Below, piece after piece: positions 20,809 through 32,428 of a DNA stretch of 64,000 nt (the stretch's first letter is position 1; every line of letters begins with the position of its first letter). The notes under the pieces are model-generated. The model had not been told where the DNA came from. It did not search any database and saw only the letters and a list, made by a program, of their open reading frames with translations. The stretch is from Phlyctochytrium arcticum (Eukaryota; Chytridiomycota; Chytridiomycetes; Chytridiales; Chytridiaceae), in contig JAHLKI010000009.1 of NCBI GenBank assembly GCA_025602905.1, positions 434,001 to 498,000 of the forward strand, given 5' to 3'. The position numbers were made by a program, and so were the translations under genes.

Positions 20809-22409
20809 GTTGGAAAACTATTGACTATGGTTGATTGAGTGGGGAAAAGGTTGGTGGTGAAGCGCCCTTTGGACACCCTTTCAACTCCTGCTACAGAAAC
20901 CAGACGCCTCCGTGCACCGGAAGAAGTGAAATCTCGATGTCAGGCCGTTGATAGGGAAATCGGCCTACCCCCTCAGAAGTGAATCTAGAGCAGACCAATC
21001 CTTGCCTCCGATGAACCGGAAGTTGGATGATTATCGAAGTCTTTCCGGTAAAAGCAGGTTGAGAGGGTTTAATGCTCTACCATATGATGACTTCTGATAT
21101 CAACCCAATAGAGATCCTGGAGACGGCACCAATTCCGCCTATACGTTCACTTCTGCTTTGTAGGAGTTGGTGCAGACGACCTTTAGGCGGCGGTGGGTTC
21201 CTTCAAGTCCAGCGGACCAGCGCGCTTGTTGGTCTTTACAATCGCGACGATGCCAGTTTATAAATGAGCACGAATCCTTCACTTTCGCCAGGTCTTTGAA
21301 GCGCTCCCCCGGTGATACCCGTAATGTGTTGTTCAAGTGTCAAGTCTTGATACGCTAGCGCTGTGCTATGAGCGAGAATCCTGCATTGTAATGCTTGAAA
21401 CTTGCTTGACTCTGCGCGGTCTGCGCTTGGACCACGGGACCCTTTTGGCTTGCCGTTTCACCGGTGGCCGCAACCTCTCGGTGAATGCCACAATTATCGG
21501 ATCTAGAGATTCGCAAAAGACAGACTCCAACTTGCTTGTGCATCGCTATGCATCTGGTTCAGCAACCATCTTCTGGTCAGCATCTCGTACAATGTTCATT
21601 TCCTTTGGGCTGACTTCGGTTATTGCATTGTGGAGTACGAGCCAGGTAAATTTGCCATGCAAAATACCCATTGCAGTACCGTTTCAATCCTTTCCTGTTT
21701 TTTGTTCATATTGCACTGGGTGGTATCTCAAAATTCTAGGTCACCGAATCTTCCGTCTACATTGATACTTTCTGATTGGCAAAAATCTCGAATTCCCCCG
21801 TACTTGACGAGTATTTATCATTATGATCCAAAGCTATACCTTCATGAACACTCCTACCGTGGTATGGAATCGGAATGTGTTGGAAACAAGGAGGATCTAT
21901 ATGTAAAGGCACAAGTAAGAACAAATCCTTATATACGAACGCGACATCAAACATGAAGGCCACGTTGTGGGCCATATCCATTGGATCTTGGCAGTGGAGA
22001 CCAGTCATGGTCATCTGTTGGAAGCAGATGAGAATGAAATGGTCAAATTGATGTACTCAGTGCATCAGATGTTGGAAAACTAGTAACTAGCGTTGGGATG
22101 CGTACGAATACCAAACAATGCGTAGAAACGTCCAGACAAGTGTCCATGCATGGCGGCAGCCAACGCGCGAAGAATGGTCTTGCAACCTGATCTTCTCATT
22201 GTCTTTTGATGGAAACCCCCTATTACTATCATGTATGCAGAACGGAAGAGGAGGATAGACAAAAATTGTTTTGCAGATCGAGCTGCGCAAAGGCTGCGCG
22301 ATTTGCGTGTGAAGATCATTTACCATTTTCGGTAAATGAAGTACTCCAAGGTTGAACTTTTTTCGCAGAACTTTGGTTGTTGCAATTTTGCGAAAAAGAA
22401 GGTGCAATA
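20809..22409. other. Unresolved 1.6 kb region, possibly holding a small minus-strand gene
   Basis: Between the MAPKKK start and the SAS10 start. On the minus strand an 85-codon frame (21757-22014, HCQDPMDMAHNVAF near its start) follows a good acceptor (polypyrimidine tract then AACAG at about 22015), and it could join an ATG exon near 22120-22155 across a GTATTC donor in phase. The plus strand of the same DNA is also coding-like: about 50 codons ending at a natural TAG at 22081-22083 (VGHIHWILAVETSHG), but without a good upstream splice acceptor. Both readings cannot be the main product. I recognise neither family, so I leave the region uncalled. The two flanking gene promoters must also lie here. 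Confidence 0.3.
22316..22339. promoter_or_regulatory. Perfect 9-bp inverted repeat upstream of SAS10
   Basis: TCATTTACC at 22316-22324 pairs exactly with GGTAAATGA at 22331-22339 around ATTTTC. It ends 70 bp before the SAS10 ATG, so it is either a dyad in the core promoter or a hairpin in the 5' UTR. Function is inferred from position only. Confidence 0.5.
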
Positions 22410-24898
22410 ATGGGCAAAAAGAAGGGTTCCCGGAGGCTACAAAGACCGAGTACCGCTGCGAGCGATGAACCGGACTATACCAAGAATGCTTCAGCTGACC
22501 TGGACGACTTGGGCATGGACGACGAGGATGCATTTCACAGTCAAACCGGGAAAATATCCTTGAATTCGGAAGAAGTTGCAGGACATCGACGCCGTCAACA
22601 AATGAATGAGACAGCCGATCAAGAGGTGTTTGGCTTGGATGTGTCAGACTCTGATGATGACGATGTCAGTGGAGACGAGGACGAAGCCCTGTTGCAACGG
22701 CTTCAACAAGACCTGCGCAAAGGCGGTGATAGTGACGAGGACGATGATGAAGGAGATGACCTTCAAGATGACGGTATTTGGTCGTGCGCACACTTTTCTA
22801 AGGGTGGGGACTCATAATGTTTATAATCTCCAGAAGAGGAAGATGAGCGAGCATGGGGTAACAATCGGAAGATGTACTATAATGCAGATGATGCCTCTGA
22901 TGATGACGATGGTAAACCAGCAAAGGTGTTCGAGAATACTTTGCAGGTTCTTACTTATGTTTTTCCCTGATAATAACAGCCAAAGAAGAAGAAAAGGAAG
23001 TCATTCGTCTGCAAAAGCTGAGGGCCAGTCAGCTCAACGAGGAGGATTTCGTTGACGATACCGCAGATACCTTTGTTAAGCGTCACACTTTTGGGGAGGA
23101 GGCTATCGATGACGAGCAAAACGATTTGGATCACCTCGCTATATCATCGGAGCTTCCATTCCATCTCCTCCGAACAGAAACGGCCGCAGAGGTGGAGAAC
23201 ATTACACGGGCCAAGAGCAACCTGTCAACAAGCGATTTGATCAAAATCGCCGAAACGCAAATGCCAGAGGTCGTGCATCTGCTAGAAGATTTTTCTCTAA
23301 GATGGAGTGAGCTTACAACAGTCGTCGGCCCGGCGCTAAAATGGCACTGTCGTCCAGCCAATGAGTCAAAACCCAACTCTCGTACTGATCGAGCACGTCA
23401 GTATCTCGAGCTTAAATACAGTGAGTGCCTATCATGTCATGAACAAGTAATTTTGCGCACAATCTCTAATTTTTGCCTGTCCCTCAAACAGGAATTTTCA
23501 CCACTTATTTAACAAATATTTCATTTTACCTATCACTCCGCGCTAATCCCCCACCTGGTACCAACATCAAGTCACACCCGGTAGTTGACTCCTTGGCCCA
23601 ATTGCAAGAGCTCATCAATGTCCTGGAGAAGCGCGTTGAGGGGGCTGAGTCTTCGGACGAAGAAAGTGACCACAGCGACGAAGAGAAGAGCGCCAAGAAG
23701 CGAAAAAGCAAAAAGAGAAAGGTTCAAAAAATTCAGGGAATGCCACATCTGATGGAGTGCGTGGTAGACATGATGGCAGATGAGATGGCAGAGGACCCAG
23801 ATGCTTTCTCTGACGACGATGAGGAGCGCAGCGCCTTTTCTGAGGACGAAGAGATGGTTGTTGAGCCGAAGCCAGCAAGCCATACAAAAGTAAAGAAGGC
23901 CAAAAAGATCAAAGAAACGGCAGTTCCGATCATTAGAAATATAAAGGAAGCTGATAGCATGATTCCGGATATTGAGTTTGTTCCCTTTGGCAAAGTGAAA
24001 AAGTCCAAATCCGCACGTGCCAAGGCCGTTAAGGGACTTTCGAATGACTTTGGCGAATCAAGCACAATGGATGACATGGATATTCAGGACAAATTGAGCC
24101 GGAAGAGAAGTCTCAAGTTCCATGTCACACGGGTCGACCAAGCGATTGCCTCCCGGAATGCCCGAATTGCGCGGAGTGGGGGCGGCGATGATGACATACC
24201 TTACCGTGATCGTGAAGGCAAACTCATGTTTCCCACAACACGGGAACCAACACCGAAGGCTGTCAAGGAGAAGCCCAAAAAGTCGAACGACCCAGAAGTT
24301 GGCGGCAAAATTCTAGACGATGGCTCATCCGGTCTGGACTTTGAGGCTATTGCCGAGGCGTTGGCGAAGGAGGATGCGGAAGATCGACGAAAGAACAAAG
24401 GCAAACGTGCTCGGGATGAGTATGAAGATGACGCGGGAAGCGATCAAGATTATGACGATGATGCGATGGAATATTACAACAGTATCAAAGACATCAAGAA
24501 GGCAAAATCTGACCAGCACGATCAGCGTGGCCAAGAAATTCGTGACGAAAAGTTCCAAGCAATGCAAGCTGATCGGTAAGTTTTGCCACCAATCATACTG
24601 GTTTCTAGACTCTAACATCATTTTTTCATGTAGTGAGCTCTATAATGAAAACGACCTCACAGAAGGATCGAAGCGTGCTGCTACATGGCGAATCCTCGCA
24701 AACAAAGGACTCACTCCTCGCCGCAAGAAGGAGAACCGTAATCCACGTGTCAAGCGTCGTCTCAAGTACGAGAAAGCTCAGAAGAAGTTGGGCAGTTTCA
24801 AGCGAATGCCTGTGGACAAGGCAACACTCGGGGCATATCAAGGAGAGAAAACGGGTATCAAGAGCAACCTTTCCAGATCCACCATATTTTCATCTTAA
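22410..24898 (+). CDS. SAS10: Something-about-silencing protein 10 / UTP3 (SSU processome)
   Basis: Five exons: 22410..22773, 22834..22911, 22980..23420, 23492..24575, 24634..24898; 743 residues. Sas10/Utp3 is an essential nucleolar U3 snoRNP-associated factor for 18S rRNA processing. A basic MGKKKGSRRLQR start is followed by strongly acidic stretches, then a Sas10/Utp3/C1D domain (TNISFYLSLRANPP and HPVVDSLAQLQELI in exon 4), another acidic/basic charged region, and the diagnostic Sas10 C-terminal domain in exon 5 (ILANKGLTPRRKKENRNPRV, KRRLKYEKAQKKLGSF). The ATG at 22410 is the first in frame. Introns are 56-71 bp; intron 2 uses GTAAAC-ACAG, chosen because only that donor keeps the frame. 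Confidence 0.94.
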
Positions 24899-25162
24899 AT
24901 TTGCCATTTTGCTACCCCACTTCCATCTTGTTGACTGTAGATATCTTAATTTATGCACTTTTCTATCTTTTCATTTCATCAGAAATTGATTGTTTGCACG
25001 GTAAGGTTTAAGTGTATGTATGCCAGAAGTTCTATTATGTATTTGAGCACTTGAACAGGCCAAAATAGGAGCAGCATAGTGCCCAGAAGCTAAATGCTGC
25101 CGAAAAGTGAAATTTATGCAAAGCTAACGGGAGGAGAGTATTTGTCCCTCATTAAAAAGACT

Positions 25163-28100
25163 TTATCCGCGAGTCGACCATCTTGTTGGGTACATTTGCA
25201 AGCCAACAACGTCCCGAGTGTATTTGATGGGTCGGACTAAAATGAGTAAAGGATAAGAACCCAAAATCGTAATGTGTTTAGATGAGTTGAACTTACACAT
25301 GCGGATAAGTTTGGTGCGAACAATAGAGTAAGCAAACAGGACGCAACCGTTCGCAATAGGAATGAGCCAGATCAACGGGCTCAAATGCCAACTAGTCGAG
25401 AACGCAATATTCAGGGGGGGTACATACACCACCAACATGGCGAGGCAGCCGCCCAAGAGGATGCCGCCAAAGTTATGCCAATTGGTAAACATGAATCGAC
25501 CCACTGGGAAACCGAGGCGTGCTTTGCAAATAAATAGATTGAAGCACTGTTGGAAGTAAATGGCGAGATAGTAGGCCGACTGACCAACGTTGTTGGTCTC
25601 CTTTTGATCATCTGCCGACTGGAAAATAGGATCATTCGGTAAGGCACAAATTTACACAACAGATTTAAGGACGCTAGCTTACCAAAATATCACCGTTGGA
25701 AAGCGTAATTGGTGTCGTACCCCACGTGCCAGCGTGTAGCTGAGCGTCATAGGGTGTAACCTTTTTGAAATAGTACATTGCGACAAAGTAGGTAATCAGA
25801 CAACCAATAGTCTCGATCATTCCCGCCTCGACATATGCCCAGCACAGAACCTCACGATCGACCAGAACTTCTTCCTCGGTATCTTCAAATGCTCGCTGCC
25901 AGAAGCGCTTGGTAAACGGCCTCTGTACCATTCGGAAAAAGTTGCCGATTTTGGCGCCAAGTGTGGGTTTGGGGGTCTCTCCAGACTCGGGGTCATGGCT
26001 AGGCTGATATCCAGTGTCTTCGCGCTGGATACGTCTCAAGCGCTCGACAGACGCAGGAGTGACGGGTTTCCGGGGCGCCAACTTCATCAATCCCGTTTGG
26101 CTTTCTGCCGGATCCCAAGCGTAACTGAGCGCGTTAAACAATTCAAATCCGAGATCTGTCATAAGAATCAACATGGCACCCAAGGGAATGGGAATTGGAA
26201 CAATGATGTAAAGCAAGTTGGCCCACACTACAGACAGAGATGAAAATCGTGAGTAATGAAGATATCTCCAAGAAATTACACCACAGGCTTACCTTGAGGC
26301 ATGGTGTGAGTGATTGTGTACCGGACAGATTTCTTCAAATTCTGGAAAATGAGACGGCCTTCCTCGATACCGGAAACCGTCGAAGCAAAGTTATCATCAA
26401 CAAGAATCATAGCAGCAGCTTCCTTTGAAACATCGGATCCCGAAACGTTCATCGCAATTCCAAGATCGGCCTTCTTTAAAGCCGGGGAATCGTTGACACC
26501 ATCTCCGGTAACTCCCACGATGTGACCACGCGATTGAGCTCGCTTGACAATCTGCAGCTTGTGCTTGGGACTGGTTCGGGCAAAGATGATTTCTTCTTTA
26601 TCGAAAATATTCTCCCAGTCCTCTTCGCGTAAATTGTCGATTTGTTCACCGTGAATAACAATTGCGTTAACCTCACTTTCGGGCACTTGGTCTTCCGTAC
26701 ATCCTCTCTTTTCTGCAATTTTGGCCTTTGTATCTTGCAACATAAGATTGATTTTGCGTCCAATGGCCTCTGCTGTCAAGGGATGATCACCGGTAACCAT
26801 CATGACCTTGATACCCGCCTCTCGACAATGACCGATAGCTTCACGTACTCCGTGCTTGGGAGGGTCCTCCAATGAGACCAGCCCGTAGAAAGTCAGGCCA
26901 GTGGTAGGGTAGTTGATAGGATCCTTCGTAAAGACAAAGTCCGAAGGATACTGTTCGCGCGGAAGCGCCAGAGCGGCGAAAGCAAGCACACGATGTCCCT
27001 TTGATGCCATTAACGTATACGTAAAATCGAATTTCTTCTTGTGCTCTTCCGTCATTTGGACAGGCTGATTACCCTCCATGAAAGTATCACATAAGCGCAG
27101 AACACGCTCCGGTGCACCTTTCAGATACAACATAAGATCACCCTTGGCGTGTGGCTTCTTGTGAATCGTCATTGCCCACTTGTTCTCAGAATTGAAGGGA
27201 ATTTCCAATACTTTGGGGTATCGATCATACACGCCATCAAATTCCTTGATTTTGGCGGCAGCATTCCGTAACAATCCAGACTCTGTTGCATCACCAAGAA
27301 TAGGTCTCTCAGCAATCGGGCCCTCACTGGTTTCAAATCGAGCGCGCGAACAGAGTGCCGAAATATGAATGGTCTCTGCGACAGCTTCAATATTCATATC
27401 AACTGCCTTGGCTTCCTTTGCCTCGGCAGAGTCCTCTGACATGGGTTGTGCGTAGTAAAGGTTACCACCAGTCCAGATATATGTGACAGTCATTTGGTTA
27501 CGCGTTAGTGTCCCAGTCTTGTCCGTAGCAAGCATAGTAATGGCTCCTAGCGTTTCTACACCTTGCAAATCCTTCACCAACACATTTCGCAAGGCCATAC
27601 GCTTGGCAGCAAATGTCAAAAGGATAGTGACGGTGGCCGGTAAACCCTCAGGTACGAAACTGACAAATGTTCCAATCGCAAAATTCAGAGCTTGGGAGAT
27701 ACTGAGTCCCTTGGCAGTAAGACCCAGAATGAAAAAGATGATGGCTACTATAGCGGCAACACTTGCGATAAGCTTGACGAAAAAGTCAATTTCCTGTGTT
27801 AAAGGAGACTTTCCACGCTGTTCGTTGGCGGTCAAGGATGCAATTTGACCAATAACTGTATGATCTCCTGTTCGGATGACAATACCGTATCCTTCGCCTA
27901 GAAGAAAACCTTGTTAGCCAAGTCTCGCAGCGGTTGCGCCGAGCAATTTCTTACCATTGACAGCTAAAGTACCGTTGAAAACCAGGTTGGTAGCCTCCAG
28001 AGGGCTGGTGTGTCGATTATTTGCCATGCGTTCTTGGGGGTCCGCCTCGCCGGTCAGGGAGGAGTTATCGACTTTGAACTCGTTGGCGGAGAAGACGTAC

Positions 28101-29132
28101 AGGTCGGCAGGGCATTTGTCACCGCTACGAACATACACAATATCTCCGAGGACTAAGTCCAAGGCTGACATTCCTGTAACCTTTCCGTCTCGGACACCAT
28201 AGCATTTGGCGGGAATCAGGTTCTACAAATACCATTAAGATGGGGCGGGCAAATACTAGATGAAATCACGGAATTTTACCAAGAATGATTCCAAAATTGC
28301 AGCGCTTTTCTGCCCTTGAAAGAATTCGATAAAGGCATTCAAAACTGCGACCGCAATCAAAATTCCTCCCAACCACAACTATAATCAATTCGGATGAGAA
28401 AGGCTAGTTTCATATAAATGCGACTTGTGATCTTACGTTGGGTTTGTTTCCTTCAAAGTCGATTGCCAACAGAATATACGATGCAATACCAGCAGCCAAC
28501 AGCATCAGATTGAATAGTCCCAGCAGATGGTCCATAAATTTGAGGAAAGGGTGCCTGCGCTTCGGTGGGCTCAGCTGGTTAGGTCCCTGTTCGACCAAAC
28601 GTCTTGCTGCATCCTCTGAAGACAATCCCGGGGACTGAGATGGTTTGTCAATGCTGACTTTAACATTATATTTCTTCTCAACTTGCTCTATTGTCAGCAT
28701 GTGTTCGGACTACGAATGAAACTGAATGTTAGAATTCCTGGCAATAGCGGAATAGCGGAAGCCAATTCTACTCACGATATCCAATGATTTCTCTGCCTTT
28801 TTTTCGTCTGCAGCATGATCCTTTTTTTGGGAAGCATCTTCTACTTTGTAAGTAGGGGCAGGTTTTGAATCGGGAACTTGTGCCTGAGGCTTTGGTGGTT
28901 CTGCGAAAGCTACTGAAGGCGTTGAAGCTGCCATCGCAGGTGCTGGAGTGCCTAATGTCGCATTGTGCGGGGCAGTAGCGTCCACATGAGTAGTTTGCGA
29001 TGTAGATGGGTCATTGGAGCTGCCGACCGCCGTTGGTGAGCTTGGGGTGGTTGGCGCTAAAATTGATGAAGTGTTCTCTGCTTGTTGCGGCTCTCCTGCC
29101 GCGTTGGCGGAGTTGTGCTCCGTGCCAGACAT
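25163..29132 (-). CDS. P-type ATPase, P2C-like (Na,K-ATPase-like cation pump)
   Basis: Eight exons (minus strand): 28776..29132, 28437..28709, 28280..28378, 27955..28222, 26293..27897, 25683..26227, 25297..25618, 25163..25236; 1180 residues. A plasma-membrane ion pump driven by aspartyl phosphorylation. Landmarks: PPKRRHPFLKFMDHL, actuator loop SLTGEADPQ (TGES is usual; Ser is Ala here), VPEGLPATVT in M4, DKTGTLT near 458, MVTGDHPLTAEAIG and GDGVNDSPALKKAD, and ICKARL in M8. About 120 disordered Pro/Ala/Thr residues precede the pump core. Several positions that bind cations in animal Na,K-ATPase differ (see findings), so ion specificity is open; fungal ACU-type uptake ATPases are an alternative. 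No ENA-type (P2D) signature was noted. Intron sizes are 57-66 bp. Confidence 0.92.
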
Positions 29133-30349
29133 TTTGCCACAACGTGATGCACCAGTCAGCTTCTTTTACAAAACCGAGTCTCGCTCTGCAGCTGCAAACG
29201 GAAGGAACTTTATCATCAGTCGAGCGCAAACTTTGGTACACTAGCGAAAAAAGCGACAAGATGTAATTTCCATTTGGCCCAACCTGCCCAGGACCCCATT
29301 TCGCACTTGGCCAAAAGCGCGTCATTCCGAGCATCTCGAGCCCAGCACCATCTTCTTGTCTCAAAGTTTCAAACACGCAAGAACTTACCCAACGGGTGTG
29401 GTGAACGAAGTTCGGCTTGAGCACGACCAAACAGGTTCGTCGGATGAGTCTTCTTCTCCGACAAGATGGCGAGATTGCGGAGTTAAATCGCAAAAGTGGA
29501 TAAAAAAAAGGATAGGACAGCGCAGTGCCAAGGTGACGTCTGGGTAGAAGAAAAATGTAGTGGCCGCGTCGGGGATTGATGGCGTTGTTTGAGCGGTGGT
29601 CCGTGCAGGTCTGGCGCTGGGGACTGGCTGTACCACGATATGCTCCGGAGGATCGGCGTGCTGAGACTTGGCGGAGACGAGCCTGCTCTGCCGTCTTTGT
29701 TTGGCAGTTGGATTCCGGAAAAAGATTCACTCTCAACGTCTGCGCAAGGCCCTAAAACACGATCCAGATCCGCAACGAGATGGTACACAGTATATACTTG
29801 GTGTCAAGCGCAGGCTTAATCCTTGTTGCGGGGTGGTTATATATAGAGCGGAGGGTAGTCCTCGGTAGCGCGTCCTATAAAGTCAAGGCGGGGTTGTCTT
29901 TCTGCAGTGTTCCGTACTGATATGATAAGCCGAATCCGTCTTCAACAGCAGCTGTCAACCATGCCAACTCTCATAAATTCTCATAATGATCTGAAGCTGG
30001 CCCACTTTGCTTGGGTCCCTGCGATTGAGTGCATACAACAAATCGACTTGGCGGACACCCCCCAGGTCGCCGCTGGCCGCAGCAGGTTTCTAGTTCCTGG
30101 TACCTGGTATCGCATTCGAGTATGACCAGTAATCGATCTACCCAATGTCTAAATTCGGCCTTCCATGGGTGCGTATCGGGCGAAGTAAAATGCGTGTGGT
30201 TCGATCCAACAACGCGTCCTCCGCAAGAATATACGCACCCGGATTTCCAGAGAATTTCCCACCAATTGCTCGCCGTAACCTCCATTGGTACACACCCATT
30301 CATAGGGAGAAAAATCATGATATTACTATTAAATAAAAGTAGGTAACAG
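29133..30349. other. Intergenic
   Basis: 1217 bp between the pump promoter and the 3' end of the transposase-like gene. A 241-codon minus-strand frame (29011-29736) overlaps the pump start and has a non-protein-like composition, so I reject it. No repeat ends or terminal inverted repeats of the neighbouring mobile-like gene were found by eye. Confidence 0.45.
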
Positions 30350-32428
30350 CTAGGTAGATAAAGTCCCGCTATGCGAAGAGAAAGTCCAGTTAATCTGCGA
30401 TTCCTCGGTCACAAAAGTTTGCAATCTCTCAATGAACTGAAGGAGACGCTCAGTTGCCAACGGATCACCTTCTGTCACCTTGTCTTCAAGTCGAAAATAA
30501 TGGTTAAGCAGCCTTTCATCGGCCTCTTTCACCTGTCGCTTCCTGTAATCTCTGTAGATATCGACGGGGCTGACTTCCTCTCTTTCCACAGGTACCCGAG
30601 AAATCGTTTCATAAACCTCGAAACCGCACTCGTCAAACATTTGCGCATATCGATCCCAAACCTCGTCGGTCAAAATTGGCTCCTCTGCGAATAGGTTAGC
30701 ATGAAAAGCATGCTTGCAGGGCAACAAATACTGTCTGGCAAAGAGGCAATTGCACTCAAGGGTATCGTAATCAGGGGCCAGCTTTCCTTTGACGACTCGG
30801 TTTTCTACCGAGTTGTACTGTTCGATCAAGAGGCGCTGAACAGGCAGTGGGAAGCGACCTATGTTAGGGTGATCTTCAGTATCCTTCAATACCTTTGATT
30901 TGAACAAAACTTCGGCACGATCTGCCTCCAGGCGGCGCTGTATGTTGACTTTGGACAAACCAACACACGCTTTTTGAATACTTGAGAATTTGCCACAGTT
31001 TCTGTCTGCTTTGACTCGTCGATGATAAGATTCTAATGGATTTGTTGAAGTCATCTGTAGCAGGGTGGGAGAATGTTGACGCGCGGCCATTGTCCAGCAA
31101 TCCAGTACAGCAGGATTTGCCCAATAACTTTCCAAATAGTTTCCAAGCTTTTCTGGAGCATCGGTAATGGCCTCTCGTAGCAACGCCGTGGCACCGACCA
31201 TGGTCGTTTTGTTTAGTGCCTGCAGCATTTTGGCATATGTAGGTTTGTGGGTAGCTAGGCGACGCATGAGAGTGCGGGCGACATGGACCTAGGATAATTC
31301 AAAATCTGGGGATGCGTTCTTGCGCTCAAATTAGAACGTTACCTTGCAATATCGAACTTTAACTTCCTCCTCTCCTGCGTACATTCCCGGGAATGCCAGC
31401 AATATTCCGTTTTTCTCGATATTGGACTGATCGACCTGGATATTTCGTGGTTGCCACTTGACCCCGCACACCTCTTCAACCATTTCTCTTACTTGCTGCA
31501 GACCCAACGCGACTGCATCACCATTTTCGTTACTGACAAAGAATTGCGCTGCCGGCAGCCAACTGCCTTGCTGATTTCGGATCATACAAGTAAATAATCT
31601 CCAATCGTACCGGTTTGTCTTGTGGATGGAGTCGAGTAAAACCAAATAACTGCACTTTGGAAGAAGGCTCAAACTTTCCTTCACGGCAAAAGTAAATCCT
31701 TCGTCGGCCCGTCCGTCAGATCCAGATAAAAGTCTCTCAACAATGTAACCTTCAGCGGTCAGGTACTCAATAGCCTGCTTCACGTCTTCCGCCAATGACC
31801 CTGGAGGAGCTGCCTGCTCCCGACGCTCTCTCCAGCGTGCGTTGTAGACAGCACGGGCGGAGACGCGATCCAGACCGAGCGCGCTGACACGGGCAGGAGA
31901 CGTTGCACGCATGATTATGACGGGCAACGCTTTCGCAATATCTGCGTGAGCATACGGCGATTCCGCCTCGTCCTTGATGTAGTCAGAGGCGTGGCTACAC
32001 AGATGACGATCATCCGCGTCCGCAATATCGTGCCCTTCACTATGCTCAGTATGACCAATAGCATGTCGAATGGTAACCAGATTGTTGTTTTTGTCAATAA
32101 CAACATCCAAGCGTGCGGGGCATTCAACTTTGGTGAAGACACTCGTAAGTCTTCTCTTCTTCTGTGGGCAATTTTCCTTGTCAGGTCGTTTCCCCGAAGA
32201 CTTGCGGTGTTTGACAAACTTGCATTTGTAGGAGATGGTCTGTTTTCCAGTTTTAGCAGAAGTAGTGTTATTGTACTGCGTCCAGAAGTTGTCGCCAAGC
32301 TTCCACTCCGCAGCAAAATCCTGTAGGGGTATTTCGAAAGCTGTGATAGGATGAAAAAGTCTTTGACGGCGGTAATAGATTGACGAGCTTCTGGCACGAT
32401 CAATATTGGCGGCACGAAGTTGAGACAT
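30350..32428 (-). mobile_element. MULE-type transposase-like protein with SWIM zinc finger
   Basis: Two exons (minus strand), 31343..32428 and 30350..31288, split by a 54-bp intron; 674 residues with no internal stop. N terminus: a Cys/His cluster (KCKF, NCPQ, VECPARLD, GHTEHSEGH) like the FAR1/WRKY-GCM zinc-binding module. Middle: MULE transposase core with LVLLDSIHKTNRYDWRLF and IQVDQSNIEKNGI, which carry the two expected catalytic Asp, then VRYCKVHVARTL. C-terminal third: an intact SWIM motif, ECNC...LPCKHAFH. Mutator-like transposases cut and paste DNA; many hosts have domesticated FAR1/ZSWIM-like copies. The intact frame and spliced intron suggest a recent insertion or a domesticated gene. 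No terminal inverted repeats or target duplication could be delimited. Confidence 0.8.

Noticed and set aside
21337..21765. 142-codon plus-strand frame between the MAPKKK and SAS10
   Set aside because: No recognisable domain, and joining it to downstream coding-like segments requires passing several stops.
29011..29736. 241-codon minus-strand frame upstream of the cation pump
   Set aside because: Arg/Ser/Cys-rich, no homology, overlaps the pump start in another frame, and begins without a normal ATG context.
30150..30240. Possible tRNA around GTGGTTCGATCCAACA
   Set aside because: The T-loop-like word lacks a paired T stem and no matching D and anticodon arms or acceptor stem are found nearby.
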